Source: an uncultured Bacteroidales bacterium
GTDB taxonomy: Bacteria > Bacteroidota > Bacteroidia > Bacteroidales > Bacteroidaceae
Length of the DNA stretch: 64,000 bases
Assembly: GCA_902763885.1 (NCBI GenBank)
Contig: CACWTU010000004.1
Location: 62,001 to 126,000, forward strand
Reading direction: 5' to 3'
Positions 17,673-27,178 of this stretch are shown here, one piece after another (positions within the stretch are counted from its first letter, which is position 1; each line of letters begins with the position of its first letter). The position numbers were made by a program, and so were the translations under genes. The notes below the pieces were generated by a model. The model was not told the DNA's origin and made no database searches. It worked only from the letters and a program-made list of their open reading frames with translations.

Positions 17673-19988
17673 CTATTTCACTGAGCACTCAGCCTTAGCC
17701 ACTACATTACCGGCATCACGAGCCAGCAGCAGTTCAATCTTACCAGGCTCCAGAACCCAGTCATGCTTCTCCTCGTCCCAATACTTGAGGTAGCTTACAG
17801 GAACATCCATTATAAGTGTCACTGACATACCGGGTACAAGTTCCAGCTTTTGGAAAGCCTTAAGCTCCTTGTAAGGCCATTCAACCTTTGAATCCACACG
17901 GTGGACATAAATCTGCGGAACATCATACTGGTTATACTTACCCAGATTCTTAATTGTAAACTCCACCTGGATATCATCACCGTCACGGTACTCACTGTTA
18001 AGGACTTTGAAGCCCGAATACTCAATCTCAGAATATCCCAGACCATATCCGAACGGATACATAACCGGCTTGTTCTTGGTATCGAACCAACGGTATCCCA
18101 CCAGCAGGTCCTCGCTGTACAGTGCCGTACCGCGACCTGTTGCACCCTTCAGCATCTCCTCAGCCTTGTCATCCTTCTGAACCAATGATACAAACACATC
18201 CTGGTTGATAGGAGCATCGGTCTGCGGGAAACTGCCTGTAGCATATGCAGGGCTGTCCTCAAGTTTGATAGGATATGAGAATGGCAAGCGTCCGCTGGGT
18301 GAAATCTTACCGATAAGAATGTCGGCCAATGCATTACCGCCCTCGGTTCCGTTAAACCAAGACTGAACTATTGCGGGGCTGCAAACCTGAACGCGGTTCA
18401 AATCAACCGGAGCACCTGCCACAGCAATGAACACCACATTAGGATTAACCTTGGCGACAGCCTCCAGCACCTCCTCCTGATTATAAGGCAGATCCATGCT
18501 CCTGCGGTCACTTCCCTCAGTCTCCCACTGACGGTTATCACCACCTATGAACAGAACCAGGTCAGCATCCTTGGCAGCCTTCACAGCCTCATCCTTAAGC
18601 TTTTGTGCAGTATTGTCCGGCTGAGCAGGGGCGGCAGCAGCACCACCGCGACGCCCGAAACCGCCAAATCCACCAAAACCTCCGAATCCGCCACGGGCCT
18701 GCTGTGAAGTATAACCCTGAGCATATACAATCTTAGCCTTGTCACCAACTCTATTACGCAATCCAGCCAGCGGAGTAATCTCATAAAGAGCCTTAACACC
18801 AGCACCTACACCGCCGTTTGCCATCTTCTTATCGGCATTATCACCTATAACGGCAATAGTCTTGACCTTGTTCAAATCAACAGGCAGGATGTTACCCTCA
18901 TTCTTGAGCAGCACGACAGACTGTGCAGCAACCTCATATGTAATCTCGGCATCCTCAGGCTGAGCTGTCATCTGCTTGTTTGCCTTATCAGCAGGAACCG
19001 GATCCACCACCATACGCACGCGCAAAATCTCACGCACACGCTGGTCAATGACCTTCTCAGATACCACGCCTGCCTTAACTGAATCCAGCAGAGCCTTGCC
19101 CATGTAATCCGATGTAGGCATCTCAACGTTCAATCCGGCAGTCACTGATCCTACAGTGCTGTGGGTGCCGCCCCAGTCAGAGATAACCATACCCTTGAAC
19201 CCCCAGTCCTTACGCAGTATCTGATCCAGAAGGTTTGGATTCTCGGCACACCATGTACCGTTTATCTTGTTGTAGGCAGCCATCACACCATATGCGTTAC
19301 CGTCCACCACAGCAGCCTCAAAAGGCACCAGATAAATCTCACGCATGGCACGCGGGCTTACAATCACGTTCAAGCTGCCGCGGTTGGTCTCCTGATTGTT
19401 AAGTGCAAAATGCTTAATGCAGACAGCCACGCCGTTATCCTGCACGCCCAGTGTATAACCCACTGAAAGCTGTGCACTCAGATAAGGATCCTCACTCAGA
19501 TACTCATAAGTGCGTCCACCCGTAGGAATACGCTGAATGTTTATTGCAGGCCCCAGAATCATATCCTTACCGCGCAGACGTGCCTCACGGGCCATGCCTG
19601 TACCATACTTATAAGCCATTTTTGTACTCCAGGTGGCAGCCAAGGCCGATCCTGTGGGGAAGAAAGTTGCTGAGTCTGTTGACCAATGGAGCGGATTCCA
19701 TGACAGAGGCTCCATCTCCTCACGGATTCCAAACGGGCCGTCAGCATATGACATCTCGGCAATACCCTGTGCAGGAACGCCCTCTGACGTAAAGTAATGC
19801 TTACCGTGAAGCATCTCAATCTTCTCCTCAAGGGTCATCTTGCTGATTATTCCCGATATCTCTTTCTCATGCTGCATGAGCGGATCATCGTAATTCTTTA
19901 CATCACGAGGCAATGTAGGATCCCCCTTGCAACCAAATACAATCAGCCCCGCACCCAGCAGGACTGTAAACGTCAAAAGCTTCTTCAT
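17673..19988 (-). CDS. GH3 beta-glucosidase/beta-xylosidase lipoprotein
   Basis: A 771-aa family 3 glycoside hydrolase. The N-terminus is a lipoprotein signal (lipobox VFGC, Cys20). The (beta/alpha)8 domain contains GPAINIQRIPTGGRTYEYLSEDP and CIKHFALNNQETNR; the nucleophile Asp271 is in the ISDWGGTH motif. The second alpha/beta sandwich and the C-terminal fibronectin-III-like domain follow. An unusual Gly-Phe-rich insert (GGFGG repeats plus Ala/Pro) occupies about 424-455 in the second domain, at a place where some GH3 enzymes carry an inserted domain. Predicted to hydrolyse beta-linked gluco- or xylo-oligosaccharides at the membrane surface. Confidence 0.93.
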   Translation of the reverse strand: MKKLLTFTVLLGAGLIVFGCKGDPTLPRDVKNYDDPLMQHEKEISGIISKMTLEEKIEMLHGKHYFTSEGVPAQGIAEMSYADGPFGIREEMEPLSWNPLHWSTDSATFFPTGSALAATWSTKMAYKYGTGMAREARLRGKDMILGPAINIQRIPTGGRTYEYLSEDPYLSAQLSVGYTLGVQDNGVAVCIKHFALNNQETNRGSLNVIVSPRAMREIYLVPFEAAVVDGNAYGVMAAYNKINGTWCAENPNLLDQILRKDWGFKGMVISDWGGTHSTVGSVTAGLNVEMPTSDYMGKALLDSVKAGVVSEKVIDQRVREILRVRMVVDPVPADKANKQMTAQPEDAEITYEVAAQSVVLLKNEGNILPVDLNKVKTIAVIGDNADKKMANGGVGAGVKALYEITPLAGLRNRVGDKAKIVYAQGYTSQQARGGFGGFGGFGGFGRRGGAAAAPAQPDNTAQKLKDEAVKAAKDADLVLFIGGDNRQWETEGSDRRSMDLPYNQEEVLEAVAKVNPNVVFIAVAGAPVDLNRVQVCSPAIVQSWFNGTEGGNALADILIGKISPSGRLPFSYPIKLEDSPAYATGSFPQTDAPINQDVFVSLVQKDDKAEEMLKGATGRGTALYSEDLLVGYRWFDTKNKPVMYPFGYGLGYSEIEYSGFKVLNSEYRDGDDIQVEFTIKNLGKYNQYDVPQIYVHRVDSKVEWPYKELKAFQKLELVPGMSVTLIMDVPVSYLKYWDEEKHDWVLEPGKIELLLARDAGNVVAKAECSVK

Positions 19989-20032
19989 AAAAAGGACAAA
20001 TATTATAATCAGTTAGTAATTTATTTCAATTT

Positions 20033-20081
20033 TCAATTTTCAATTTTCAATTTTCAATTCTCAATTCTTAATTCTTAATTC
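20033..20081. repeat. Heptamer array (TTTTCAA)n with TTAATTC decay
   Basis: TTTTCAA heptamers followed by the variant heptamer TTAATTC, ending at the stop codon of the C11 peptidase gene. No hairpin here. Confidence 0.8.
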
Positions 20082-21278
20082 TTAATACTCCGTATCCCGA
20101 CACCATTCCGTATCCCGATAATCATCATTAAGTCCCGATGCCTCAAAAGCCTCCAAAGGAATATAGACGCTTAATCCGCAGAATGAAACCATCTTTATCC
20201 CATCTGGGTCATCCTCATATCGGGAACATATATATGGAGTGCAATTCTTGTATGGGATGCATTTTTCAAGCTGAAGGCGGAATTCCATAAGGTCATCCCT
20301 GTTTGTACCAAGTTTATCAACAAAATCCTCCAGATCAAACATGACATGCTTTTTAAATCTGTCAAAACGCTGTATGTCACTTACGTCCAATGTGGGTATC
20401 TCAGCCTTATGGGTTGCCACTATCTTCTTGAAACACCTTGCAAGGCTATCCAGGCCATCTGTGTTAACCAATGAAATGCTTGCTGTCTGATACCATCCGC
20501 CTTTCCTGTTATAGGCCGAATAGAACTCACTGCACATCTTTAAGAGATTACCGTTTATGAAATCACGTGTAACAGTCTCATAGGGAAAGCCCTCATCTAT
20601 AATCTCACAACTTGATGAAACTATATATTGGGCCTTGTTTCTCAGTGCATATGCCACCTCTACACTGCCCATATAACAGGCATCAAATGCAATGAAATCA
20701 AATACACCGTCCGGAATGGCATCTGCAAGCTCATCCAGTTCCATACAGGTGTAGGCGTCATTAGGCAGATTCTCTGTAGCAAAAGTCTTTGTTCTTGGTC
20801 CGTCACGCATTGAAGTCCATCCCAGGTTTCCTGCAACTGCATGCATTTGCGGTTCCGGTATCCATGACATGCCGTGTGACCACAAGAGCAAACCATAAGA
20901 TTCTGCTTTCCAGTTATTTACAACATCATCAATAACCTCTTTCAGAACCGCCGGATTCGCGCTGTTCAATGGATTATAAACCTTTATGGTATCAATCCTA
21001 TAGTCATGAATGTGCAACAGCGCCGGCTTAAGACCCTGTCTGTCAACAAAAACCAACAGGTTTGCAAATTCCAGGTCCGTACCCATGGAACTACGCATCA
21101 AATTGATATTCCTTGAGGCTTGATATGTAAGATTATTGTCTGCCGCCATATAAACCAACAAGGTTTTGGTGGTATCAGTCCTAAGGTCTTGAGTTCTTTC
21201 ACATGAAACCATAAATAGAAGAGCTGTAAGAAACATGCATCTTCCGATAGTCTTTTTTACAAATATCATTCCTGTCAT
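20082..21278 (-). CDS. Clostripain-family (C11) cysteine peptidase lipoprotein
   Basis: A 398-aa secreted peptidase of the C11/clostripain family. Lipobox FMVSC gives Cys26. After a TLLVYMAADNNL opening typical of the family, the catalytic His135 is in LLLWSHGM and the nucleophile Cys201 in FIAFDACYMGSVE. Clostripains cleave after Arg; Bacteroides homologues can activate toxins and other secreted proteins. The start overlaps the upstream PepSY-like gene by 4 bp (ATGA), which supports the start at 21278 and translational coupling. Operon: beta-helix protein, PepSY-like protein, C11 peptidase. Confidence 0.9.
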   Translation of the reverse strand: MTGMIFVKKTIGRCMFLTALLFMVSCERTQDLRTDTTKTLLVYMAADNNLTYQASRNINLMRSSMGTDLEFANLLVFVDRQGLKPALLHIHDYRIDTIKVYNPLNSANPAVLKEVIDDVVNNWKAESYGLLLWSHGMSWIPEPQMHAVAGNLGWTSMRDGPRTKTFATENLPNDAYTCMELDELADAIPDGVFDFIAFDACYMGSVEVAYALRNKAQYIVSSSCEIIDEGFPYETVTRDFINGNLLKMCSEFYSAYNRKGGWYQTASISLVNTDGLDSLARCFKKIVATHKAEIPTLDVSDIQRFDRFKKHVMFDLEDFVDKLGTNRDDLMEFRLQLEKCIPYKNCTPYICSRYEDDPDGIKMVSFCGLSVYIPLEAFEASGLNDDYRDTEWCRDTEY

Positions 21279-21718
21279 TTCTCTTTTACAAGATCTATGT
21301 CAATCAATCTGTATGAGCTGTTGAAACTAAGCTCAGTGCCGTCATCAAGGATTATCTCATACAGTTTACTGTCATGTTCAATTCTCATAATGTCATTCTC
21401 AGGAAACTCTTTTTTTATGAATGTCCTTATCTTGGACGGAATGAGGATATCGGGAACCGGTTCCTTGGTGCATTCGCACTCTGTCAGGTTCCCGTCCTTG
21501 CGGAATTGCAGTTTTTCACCACCTTCCAACTTTACCTCATACTGTATAAGGCTGGCCCGGCGCTCAATATTGGCTTTCTTTATCTTTGTATCAGGGAAAG
21601 CCTTGGATATTATATTCTGTGCTTTCTGAGGCAACTGCTCAGGACTGATTTCTATGTCCTCCGCCATCATCGGAACACATAGTATCAAAGCTAACAGAGT
21701 ATAAAGAATTCTTTTCAT
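21275..21718 (-). CDS. PepSY-like (DUF2874) periplasmic protein
   Basis: A 147-aa secreted protein with a signal peptide (MKRILYTLLALILCVPMMA) and two tandem PepSY-like repeats: KAFPDTKIKKANIE...YEVKLEGGEKLQF and KEFPENDIMRIEHD...YEIILDDGTELSF. The repeat pattern is that of the Bacteroidetes beta-lactamase-inhibitor-like PepSY family. Function unknown; the location directly before a C11 peptidase (ATGA overlap) makes a propeptide- or inhibitor-like role worth considering. Start at 21718 is 6 bp after the stop of the upstream gene. Confidence 0.82.
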   Translation of the reverse strand: MKRILYTLLALILCVPMMAEDIEISPEQLPQKAQNIISKAFPDTKIKKANIERRASLIQYEVKLEGGEKLQFRKDGNLTECECTKEPVPDILIPSKIRTFIKKEFPENDIMRIEHDSKLYEIILDDGTELSFNSSYRLIDIDLVKEK

Positions 21719-21723
21719 GACTG

Positions 21724-22995
21724 TTATTTTTTCATAGGACACAGCACTCCGCCGCCCGTCTTGTACTCCTTGCCTCCTAATTCAGTATCAACCTCAGGAT
21801 CATAGTACAATACATGCTTGCCCTTGAGTTGCTTCAATCCCTTCTCCAATGGCTGCTCAAATGATATGGAAGAGATGTAGCACTCTCCCTTCAGGTTCCA
21901 TTTGGCACCCTTTTTCAAGAATACTTTCACATTACGTCTGTCAGTAGCATCACCAGTGATACTGCCGTTCAGTTTACCTCCCTTGGCAAGAGTCAATTCC
22001 AGGCTACTTATGCTGTCCACATATATATCACCGTTAAGTGTCTGTGCCTCAAGGTTTATGGTGGCATCACCCTGATTGTTACCCTTGGGACCCCATTCAT
22101 CGGCCTTTATGGAGATTATCTCATCATTCTTGCAGATTATCTTATTGCGTGACAGAGAGATAGTACCACCTGCGTTGGTTATGAAAATCAACGGGCCTTC
22201 TGTTACCGTTATCTCATTTTTATTAAGTACAAGCGTGCCGGCAGAACGCTGTTCCCTCTGCTTGCCGTCAGCTCCATAAACCAGGAATCCGCATACGCCG
22301 CCAGCCTTAAGTTTATTGCCCGTGAGTTCCAACAAGCCCTCATCAAGACTTCCTATAGTCCATTTGGCCGATGACATCTCACATTTTTCAGCTTTAATCG
22401 TACCTCCTGATGAATAAAATGTAGATGCAGCCTGACCGGTGTTATCACCCCTGGCTTCAGTAATCTCCATCGTACCCTCCTTGCAAGCGTAAAAAGCAGG
22501 ACTCTGGTTTGAATAGGTATTTACTACAGTCTTTTGAACTATTATCTTACTTTTATTGGTGGCATTTACGGCGGCAGCCCCCACTCTTGAGGTGTTTATG
22601 CTACCATCCTGAAGGGTCAGTTTAGTGCCCTCGCCGCTTGCAGTCACGCCATCGGCCGACTGGGCATGTGAGTTAACCTCACAGAACTCCATAGTTACTT
22701 TACTGCCTCCATCGGCCAGGAGCACGGAATTCTTTCCGGTCTCCCTGCGGTCAGCATCGGGTATTGAGCCTGATGTCTTGTTCAGACGAATACGGGTAAG
22801 CACCAGACGTACTCCATTTGTAGCATACACGGCACTGCTGCCTGCTTCCAAGGATTCAAGTGAGACATGTGAACGGTACTGGTCTTTCTCCTCATTTCCA
22901 TCCACAAAATACGTGGCACGATAACCAGGTATCTGCGCAAACATAACAGCCGGCAACACGGCTGCCACAATCATTAAAAAGGATCTCTTAAACAT
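21724..22995 (-). CDS. Secreted beta-helix repeat protein
   Basis: A 423-aa protein with a signal peptide (residues 1-20) and a long series of short beta-strand repeats rich in Gly, Asn, Thr and Ser (for example GGTIKAEKCEM, GGTISLSRNKI, GKLNGSITGD), the pattern of a right-handed parallel beta-helix. No catalytic motif seen, so lyase activity cannot be claimed. It may be a surface-exposed or polysaccharide-binding protein. First gene of the operon with the PepSY-like protein and the C11 peptidase. Confidence 0.7.
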   Translation of the reverse strand: MFKRSFLMIVAAVLPAVMFAQIPGYRATYFVDGNEEKDQYRSHVSLESLEAGSSAVYATNGVRLVLTRIRLNKTSGSIPDADRRETGKNSVLLADGGSKVTMEFCEVNSHAQSADGVTASGEGTKLTLQDGSINTSRVGAAAVNATNKSKIIVQKTVVNTYSNQSPAFYACKEGTMEITEARGDNTGQAASTFYSSGGTIKAEKCEMSSAKWTIGSLDEGLLELTGNKLKAGGVCGFLVYGADGKQREQRSAGTLVLNKNEITVTEGPLIFITNAGGTISLSRNKIICKNDEIISIKADEWGPKGNNQGDATINLEAQTLNGDIYVDSISSLELTLAKGGKLNGSITGDATDRRNVKVFLKKGAKWNLKGECYISSISFEQPLEKGLKQLKGKHVLYYDPEVDTELGGKEYKTGGGVLCPMKK

Positions 22996-23071
22996 AATTG
23001 TAGAATTAGTTCCGTAAAGGTAGTATTATTTTGTAATTTCGCATTCACTATTATGCAATATCTTTTACTAA

Positions 23072-25168
23072 ATGGGTAAAATAAGAAACCATATTTTTAC
23101 AACAGTCATTTTGGCAACACTAACAGCATGTAATATGCAGAACAACCCTTTACTTACAGAATCAGCACTTCCTTTCGGTGCGCCACAGTTTGACAAGATT
23201 GAAAACAAGCACTATCTGCCGGCCTTTGAACAAGCCATCAAGGAAGGCAAGCAGGAGATTGATGCCATTGTAGCTAACCCTGATGCCCCCACGTTCAGCA
23301 ACACTATTGAGGCGCTTGAATACGCCGGAGGCGCACTGAGCCGCGTAGCTGACATCTTCTTCAATATACTTGAGGCCAATACAGATGACGAGCTCCAGGA
23401 TATAGCAGAGAAAGTATCTCCCATGCTTACGGAATATGATATGTATGTGAGCCTCAATGAAAAGCTCTTCAAACGTGTCAAAACCGTATATGAGCAGCGT
23501 GACTCACTGAATCTTGCCCCAGACCAGCAGATGTTGCTCAAGAAACAGTACAAGGGATTTGAGCGCAACGGAGCCAACCTGAGCCCTGATGACAAGAAAA
23601 CTTACAGTGAGTATGAGGAACAGCTCTCATTGCTTACGCTGCAATATGGCCGTAATCTGCTGGCATCCACCAACGCCTTCACCATGGTCCTTACCCAAGA
23701 ATCTGATCTGGCAGGTCTGCCCGGATACATACGTGACATGGCTGCTCAGGCTGCCAGGGAGAAGGATACAGAAGGCTGGCTCTTTGACCTCTCCTATCCC
23801 AGTTACAGCGGATTCATCAAGTTCAGTGACCGCCGTGACCTGCGTGAAAAGATGTACCGCGCCTATAACCGCCGTGCCTTCCAGGATGAATTTGACAACA
23901 CAGAGGTAATACGCAAGATCGTTGACCTGCGCTACAAGGAGGCCGCCCTGCTGGGTTATAAGGATTATGCCGATTACCAGACTGAGATGCGTATGGTAGG
24001 CAGCGGCAAGGCCGTCTGGGAGTTTATTGACAAGCTTAAGGATCCCGCCCTGCCGGTAGCCAAGGATGAGCTTGCACAACTAAACCGGTACGCCAAGTCT
24101 ATAGGATTTGAGGGCGATGAACTTATGCCTTGGGATTTCAGTTACTATAATGAGAAACAGCGTATAAGCCGATATAATCTTACAGATGAGGAACTTAAGC
24201 CATATTTCCGCCTTGAGGACTGCATAGATGCCATCTTCAGTCTTGCCAATCGCCTGTACGGAATCACCTTCAAGCCTGCCGATGTCCCCGTATATCATCC
24301 TGATGTAAAGGCTTATGAGGTCCGTGATGCCGATGGCTCATTCCTGGCACTGTTCTATGCTGATTTCTTCCCGCGTGCCAGCAAGCGCAACGGAGCCTGG
24401 ATGACCCAGTTCCGTGGTCTCAAGATTGAGAACGGCATTGAGGAGCGTCCCTTCATAAGCCTGGTAACAAACTTCACCAAGCCTACTGCCGATACCCCCT
24501 CACTCATAACACATGATGAATTCACCACCATGCTTCATGAGTTCGGGCACTCGCTGCACGGCATCCTGGCCAAGGGCCGATACCCCTCGCTCACCTGCAC
24601 CAACGTTGATCATGACTTTGTTGAGCTGCCCTCACAGATCATGGAGAACTGGGCATATGAGAAAGAGTATCTCACCACCTTTGCCAAGCACTATCAGACC
24701 GGTCAGCCCCTGCCTGATACTCTCATAGCCAAGATCAAGGCCTCCAAGAACTATATGTCAGCCTATTATCACATGCGCCAGATACAGTTCGGCATCCTGG
24801 ATATGTCATGGCATACACTTACCGCCTTGCCTGACCAGTCTGTCCTTGATTTTGAGAAAAGTGTCCTCAAGCCGACCGATGTCCTGCCCTCTGTACCCGA
24901 TTGCATCATATCAACCTCTATATCACACCTTTTCAGCGGTGGGTATGCAGCAGGCTACTACTCATACAAGTGGGCAGAGGTCCTTGCCGCCGATGGTTTC
25001 AGCCTCTTTGAGGAGAAAGGCATCTTTGACAAGGAGACAGCCGGCAAGTTCCGCCATCTTCTGGAATCAGGCGGCAGCATCGATGCCGCACAGTTGTATC
25101 GTGATTTCCGAGGTCACGATCCGGAACCGGCTGCTCTGCTACGTCAATTAGATATAATTGAAAATTGA
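23072..25168 (+). CDS. M3-family metallopeptidase (oligopeptidase/dipeptidyl carboxypeptidase)
   Basis: A 698-aa zinc peptidase of family M3 (Dcp/OpdA type). The zinc motif HEFGH is at 489-493 followed by SLHG; the third ligand Glu lies about 25 residues later. The N-terminus is a lipoprotein signal (LTACN), so the enzyme is periplasmic or membrane anchored, unlike the cytoplasmic E. coli OpdA. It cleaves short peptides for nutrition. The last codons (Ile-Ile-Glu-Asn-stop) come from a heptamer repeat that also encodes the start of the next gene. Confidence 0.94.
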   Translation: MGKIRNHIFTTVILATLTACNMQNNPLLTESALPFGAPQFDKIENKHYLPAFEQAIKEGKQEIDAIVANPDAPTFSNTIEALEYAGGALSRVADIFFNILEANTDDELQDIAEKVSPMLTEYDMYVSLNEKLFKRVKTVYEQRDSLNLAPDQQMLLKKQYKGFERNGANLSPDDKKTYSEYEEQLSLLTLQYGRNLLASTNAFTMVLTQESDLAGLPGYIRDMAAQAAREKDTEGWLFDLSYPSYSGFIKFSDRRDLREKMYRAYNRRAFQDEFDNTEVIRKIVDLRYKEAALLGYKDYADYQTEMRMVGSGKAVWEFIDKLKDPALPVAKDELAQLNRYAKSIGFEGDELMPWDFSYYNEKQRISRYNLTDEELKPYFRLEDCIDAIFSLANRLYGITFKPADVPVYHPDVKAYEVRDADGSFLALFYADFFPRASKRNGAWMTQFRGLKIENGIEERPFISLVTNFTKPTADTPSLITHDEFTTMLHEFGHSLHGILAKGRYPSLTCTNVDHDFVELPSQIMENWAYEKEYLTTFAKHYQTGQPLPDTLIAKIKASKNYMSAYYHMRQIQFGILDMSWHTLTALPDQSVLDFEKSVLKPTDVLPSVPDCIISTSISHLFSGGYAAGYYSYKWAEVLAADGFSLFEEKGIFDKETAGKFRHLLESGGSIDAAQLYRDFRGHDPEPAALLRQLDIIEN

Positions 25169-25174
25169 AAATTA
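25157..25174. repeat. Short heptamer array spanning a stop and a start codon
   Basis: Two and a half GAAAATT units contain both the TGA stop of the M3 peptidase (25166-25168) and the TTG start of the TonB receptor (25165). Confidence 0.75.
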
Positions 25175-27177
25175 AGAAGGCTATCTGTTGGTGGGTGTTT
25201 CTTGCAGTGCTGGCTCCGGCCTTGGCACAGCAGGAGGATACGTTGTATTATTCCATACCTGAAGTTACTCTGACCGAGCACAGGAATATATCGGCCATAA
25301 GCGGTACCATGTCAAGCGGCATCCGCATTGATTCCAAGCAGATGGAGACATTCCCCAAAATGTTCGGATATACAGACCCCATGCGCTATCTGCAGTCACT
25401 GCCCGGTGTGAGCACAAACGCCGACCAGACAGGAGGGCTGCATGTACAGGGAGGAGAGTCATACCACAACCTTCTTATGGTATCCCATGTTCCCGTATAT
25501 GGAACAGTCAATTTTACAGGTCTGTTTTCACTTTTCAACCAGGATCATCTGCCCCAAGTGGAGTTCAGCACTTCAACCAAATCATCATTTCTTGGAGCAA
25601 CCCTGTCACTTGACCATGCCGATACCATACCACAACGTGTGTCCGGTTCAGCATCACTCGGCCTGATATCAGGTCAGGTCACGCTCCATGCTCCGCTTTC
25701 AGTCAATACTGCACTCACCATTTCAGTCCGCCGCTCTTTCTTGAACACCATATACGGTTCATTGCTGGAGTATGACGGCAACCCGCTGCGTTATGGGTTC
25801 ACGGATGCCAATCTTACACTCCTTCATAAGATTGATGACCGCAACACCATTGACCTGAACATGCTATTGAGCCATGACAAAGGAAGCTGCATCTTCGGTA
25901 TCGCCAAGGTAAACATGGATTGTTCCTGGGGTAATGCATTGGGATCACTCCGATGGAGGCATAAGGGAAACCGGATAAGCGCCACATCATCCGTTTTTGC
26001 AAGCAGATATTACCTGGAAGGAAACATAGATAACGGATTAATGCAGGGGAATATGCCGGCTCACATAAACCACTTCGGAGTCAAGACAGACCTGTCACTG
26101 CCGCATGCCATCAACATTGAAGCAGAAGCCAGTCTGTACGATATTCTTCCACAAGACCCCCACGTGACTTCCAATAAACAGGGGACAGCATCACAGCCTT
26201 CACAGCAGGCTTTTCTGGGCAACATCTATCTAAGCCGCCTATTCAAGGCTGGCCACAGCCTTGGTATTACGCCCCATATTCTACTGTCACGCTACAACGA
26301 GAAAGAGCAATATAACTGCTTCAATACTGACCCTGCCCTCACTGTAGAGTATGATATGTTCCGTAAAGGAAAAATCACTTTTGAATCAGGAATAAAGCAT
26401 CAGTACCTTACACAGACAGGAATGACCGACATAGGAGTACCGATAGAGTTCTGGGTAGCGGCAGGGCGGTATTTCAAGCCACAGAAGGCTCTGTTTTCAA
26501 CATTATCGTATGATCTTGAGCTGCTGCAGTCAAGTTATGCGTTATCTGTACAGGCATACTACAAACTGCTTGAGAACCAGGTTGAATATACCGGCTTCAT
26601 ATTTGACATGCTCACCCATCCGTATCGTCTTGAGGACAACCTGCTTATCTGCTCCGGATATAACTATGGTCTGAACATAATGCTGGCCAAGCAAGCCGGT
26701 GCGTTAACCGGTTGGCTGAGCTACTCGTACGGCAAATCCATGCGCAGAGGTGACGGAGAGTTATTCCCATCGCTGTTCCATTCATCACATGAACGCCGGC
26801 ATGAACTGAATGCCGTAGTCTCATATAAGACGGGCCGTTTTGACTTGGGTGGTAATCTTATCATCGCATCAGGTTGTCCGTACACCCCGGCCAAGAACCT
26901 CTATCTGCTCGCAAACTCTCTTGTCATCTATTATGACGGGTACAACTCAGCCCAACTTCCTCCATACATGCGTCTGGACCTATCCGTAACATATAACCTG
27001 CCGCGACGTGGCCGTCTGGACCACAGCCTCAACCTGTCTGTTTTCAACGCCACGGCACATGAGAACTACACCATGGGCTATCTGTATGCCGATCAGGACG
27101 AACAGACCATAAGATACAAGTTGGCAAAACTCATCATTCCCGTCATTCCATCCATCAGCTACTCATGCAGATTCTGA
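25165..27177 (+). CDS. TonB-dependent receptor (plug and barrel)
   Basis: A 670-aa outer-membrane receptor. A signal peptide is encoded from a TTG start inside the heptamer repeat (MKIKKAICWWVFLAVLAPALAQ, overlapping the upstream stop). The plug domain includes MRYLQSLPGVSTNADQTGGLHVQGGES, and the rest is beta-barrel with alternating aromatic residues, ending in the typical aromatic C-terminus (SYSCRF). No CarboxypepD-reg or SusC N-terminal extension, so it is a short receptor type. It is paired 1 bp downstream with a DUF4249 lipoprotein, the usual partner of this receptor class. The transported substrate is unknown; co-location with an oligopeptidase suggests peptides (inference). Confidence 0.9.
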   Translation: MKIKKAICWWVFLAVLAPALAQQEDTLYYSIPEVTLTEHRNISAISGTMSSGIRIDSKQMETFPKMFGYTDPMRYLQSLPGVSTNADQTGGLHVQGGESYHNLLMVSHVPVYGTVNFTGLFSLFNQDHLPQVEFSTSTKSSFLGATLSLDHADTIPQRVSGSASLGLISGQVTLHAPLSVNTALTISVRRSFLNTIYGSLLEYDGNPLRYGFTDANLTLLHKIDDRNTIDLNMLLSHDKGSCIFGIAKVNMDCSWGNALGSLRWRHKGNRISATSSVFASRYYLEGNIDNGLMQGNMPAHINHFGVKTDLSLPHAINIEAEASLYDILPQDPHVTSNKQGTASQPSQQAFLGNIYLSRLFKAGHSLGITPHILLSRYNEKEQYNCFNTDPALTVEYDMFRKGKITFESGIKHQYLTQTGMTDIGVPIEFWVAAGRYFKPQKALFSTLSYDLELLQSSYALSVQAYYKLLENQVEYTGFIFDMLTHPYRLEDNLLICSGYNYGLNIMLAKQAGALTGWLSYSYGKSMRRGDGELFPSLFHSSHERRHELNAVVSYKTGRFDLGGNLIIASGCPYTPAKNLYLLANSLVIYYDGYNSAQLPPYMRLDLSVTYNLPRRGRLDHSLNLSVFNATAHENYTMGYLYADQDEQTIRYKLAKLIIPVIPSISYSCRF

Positions 27178-27178
27178 T

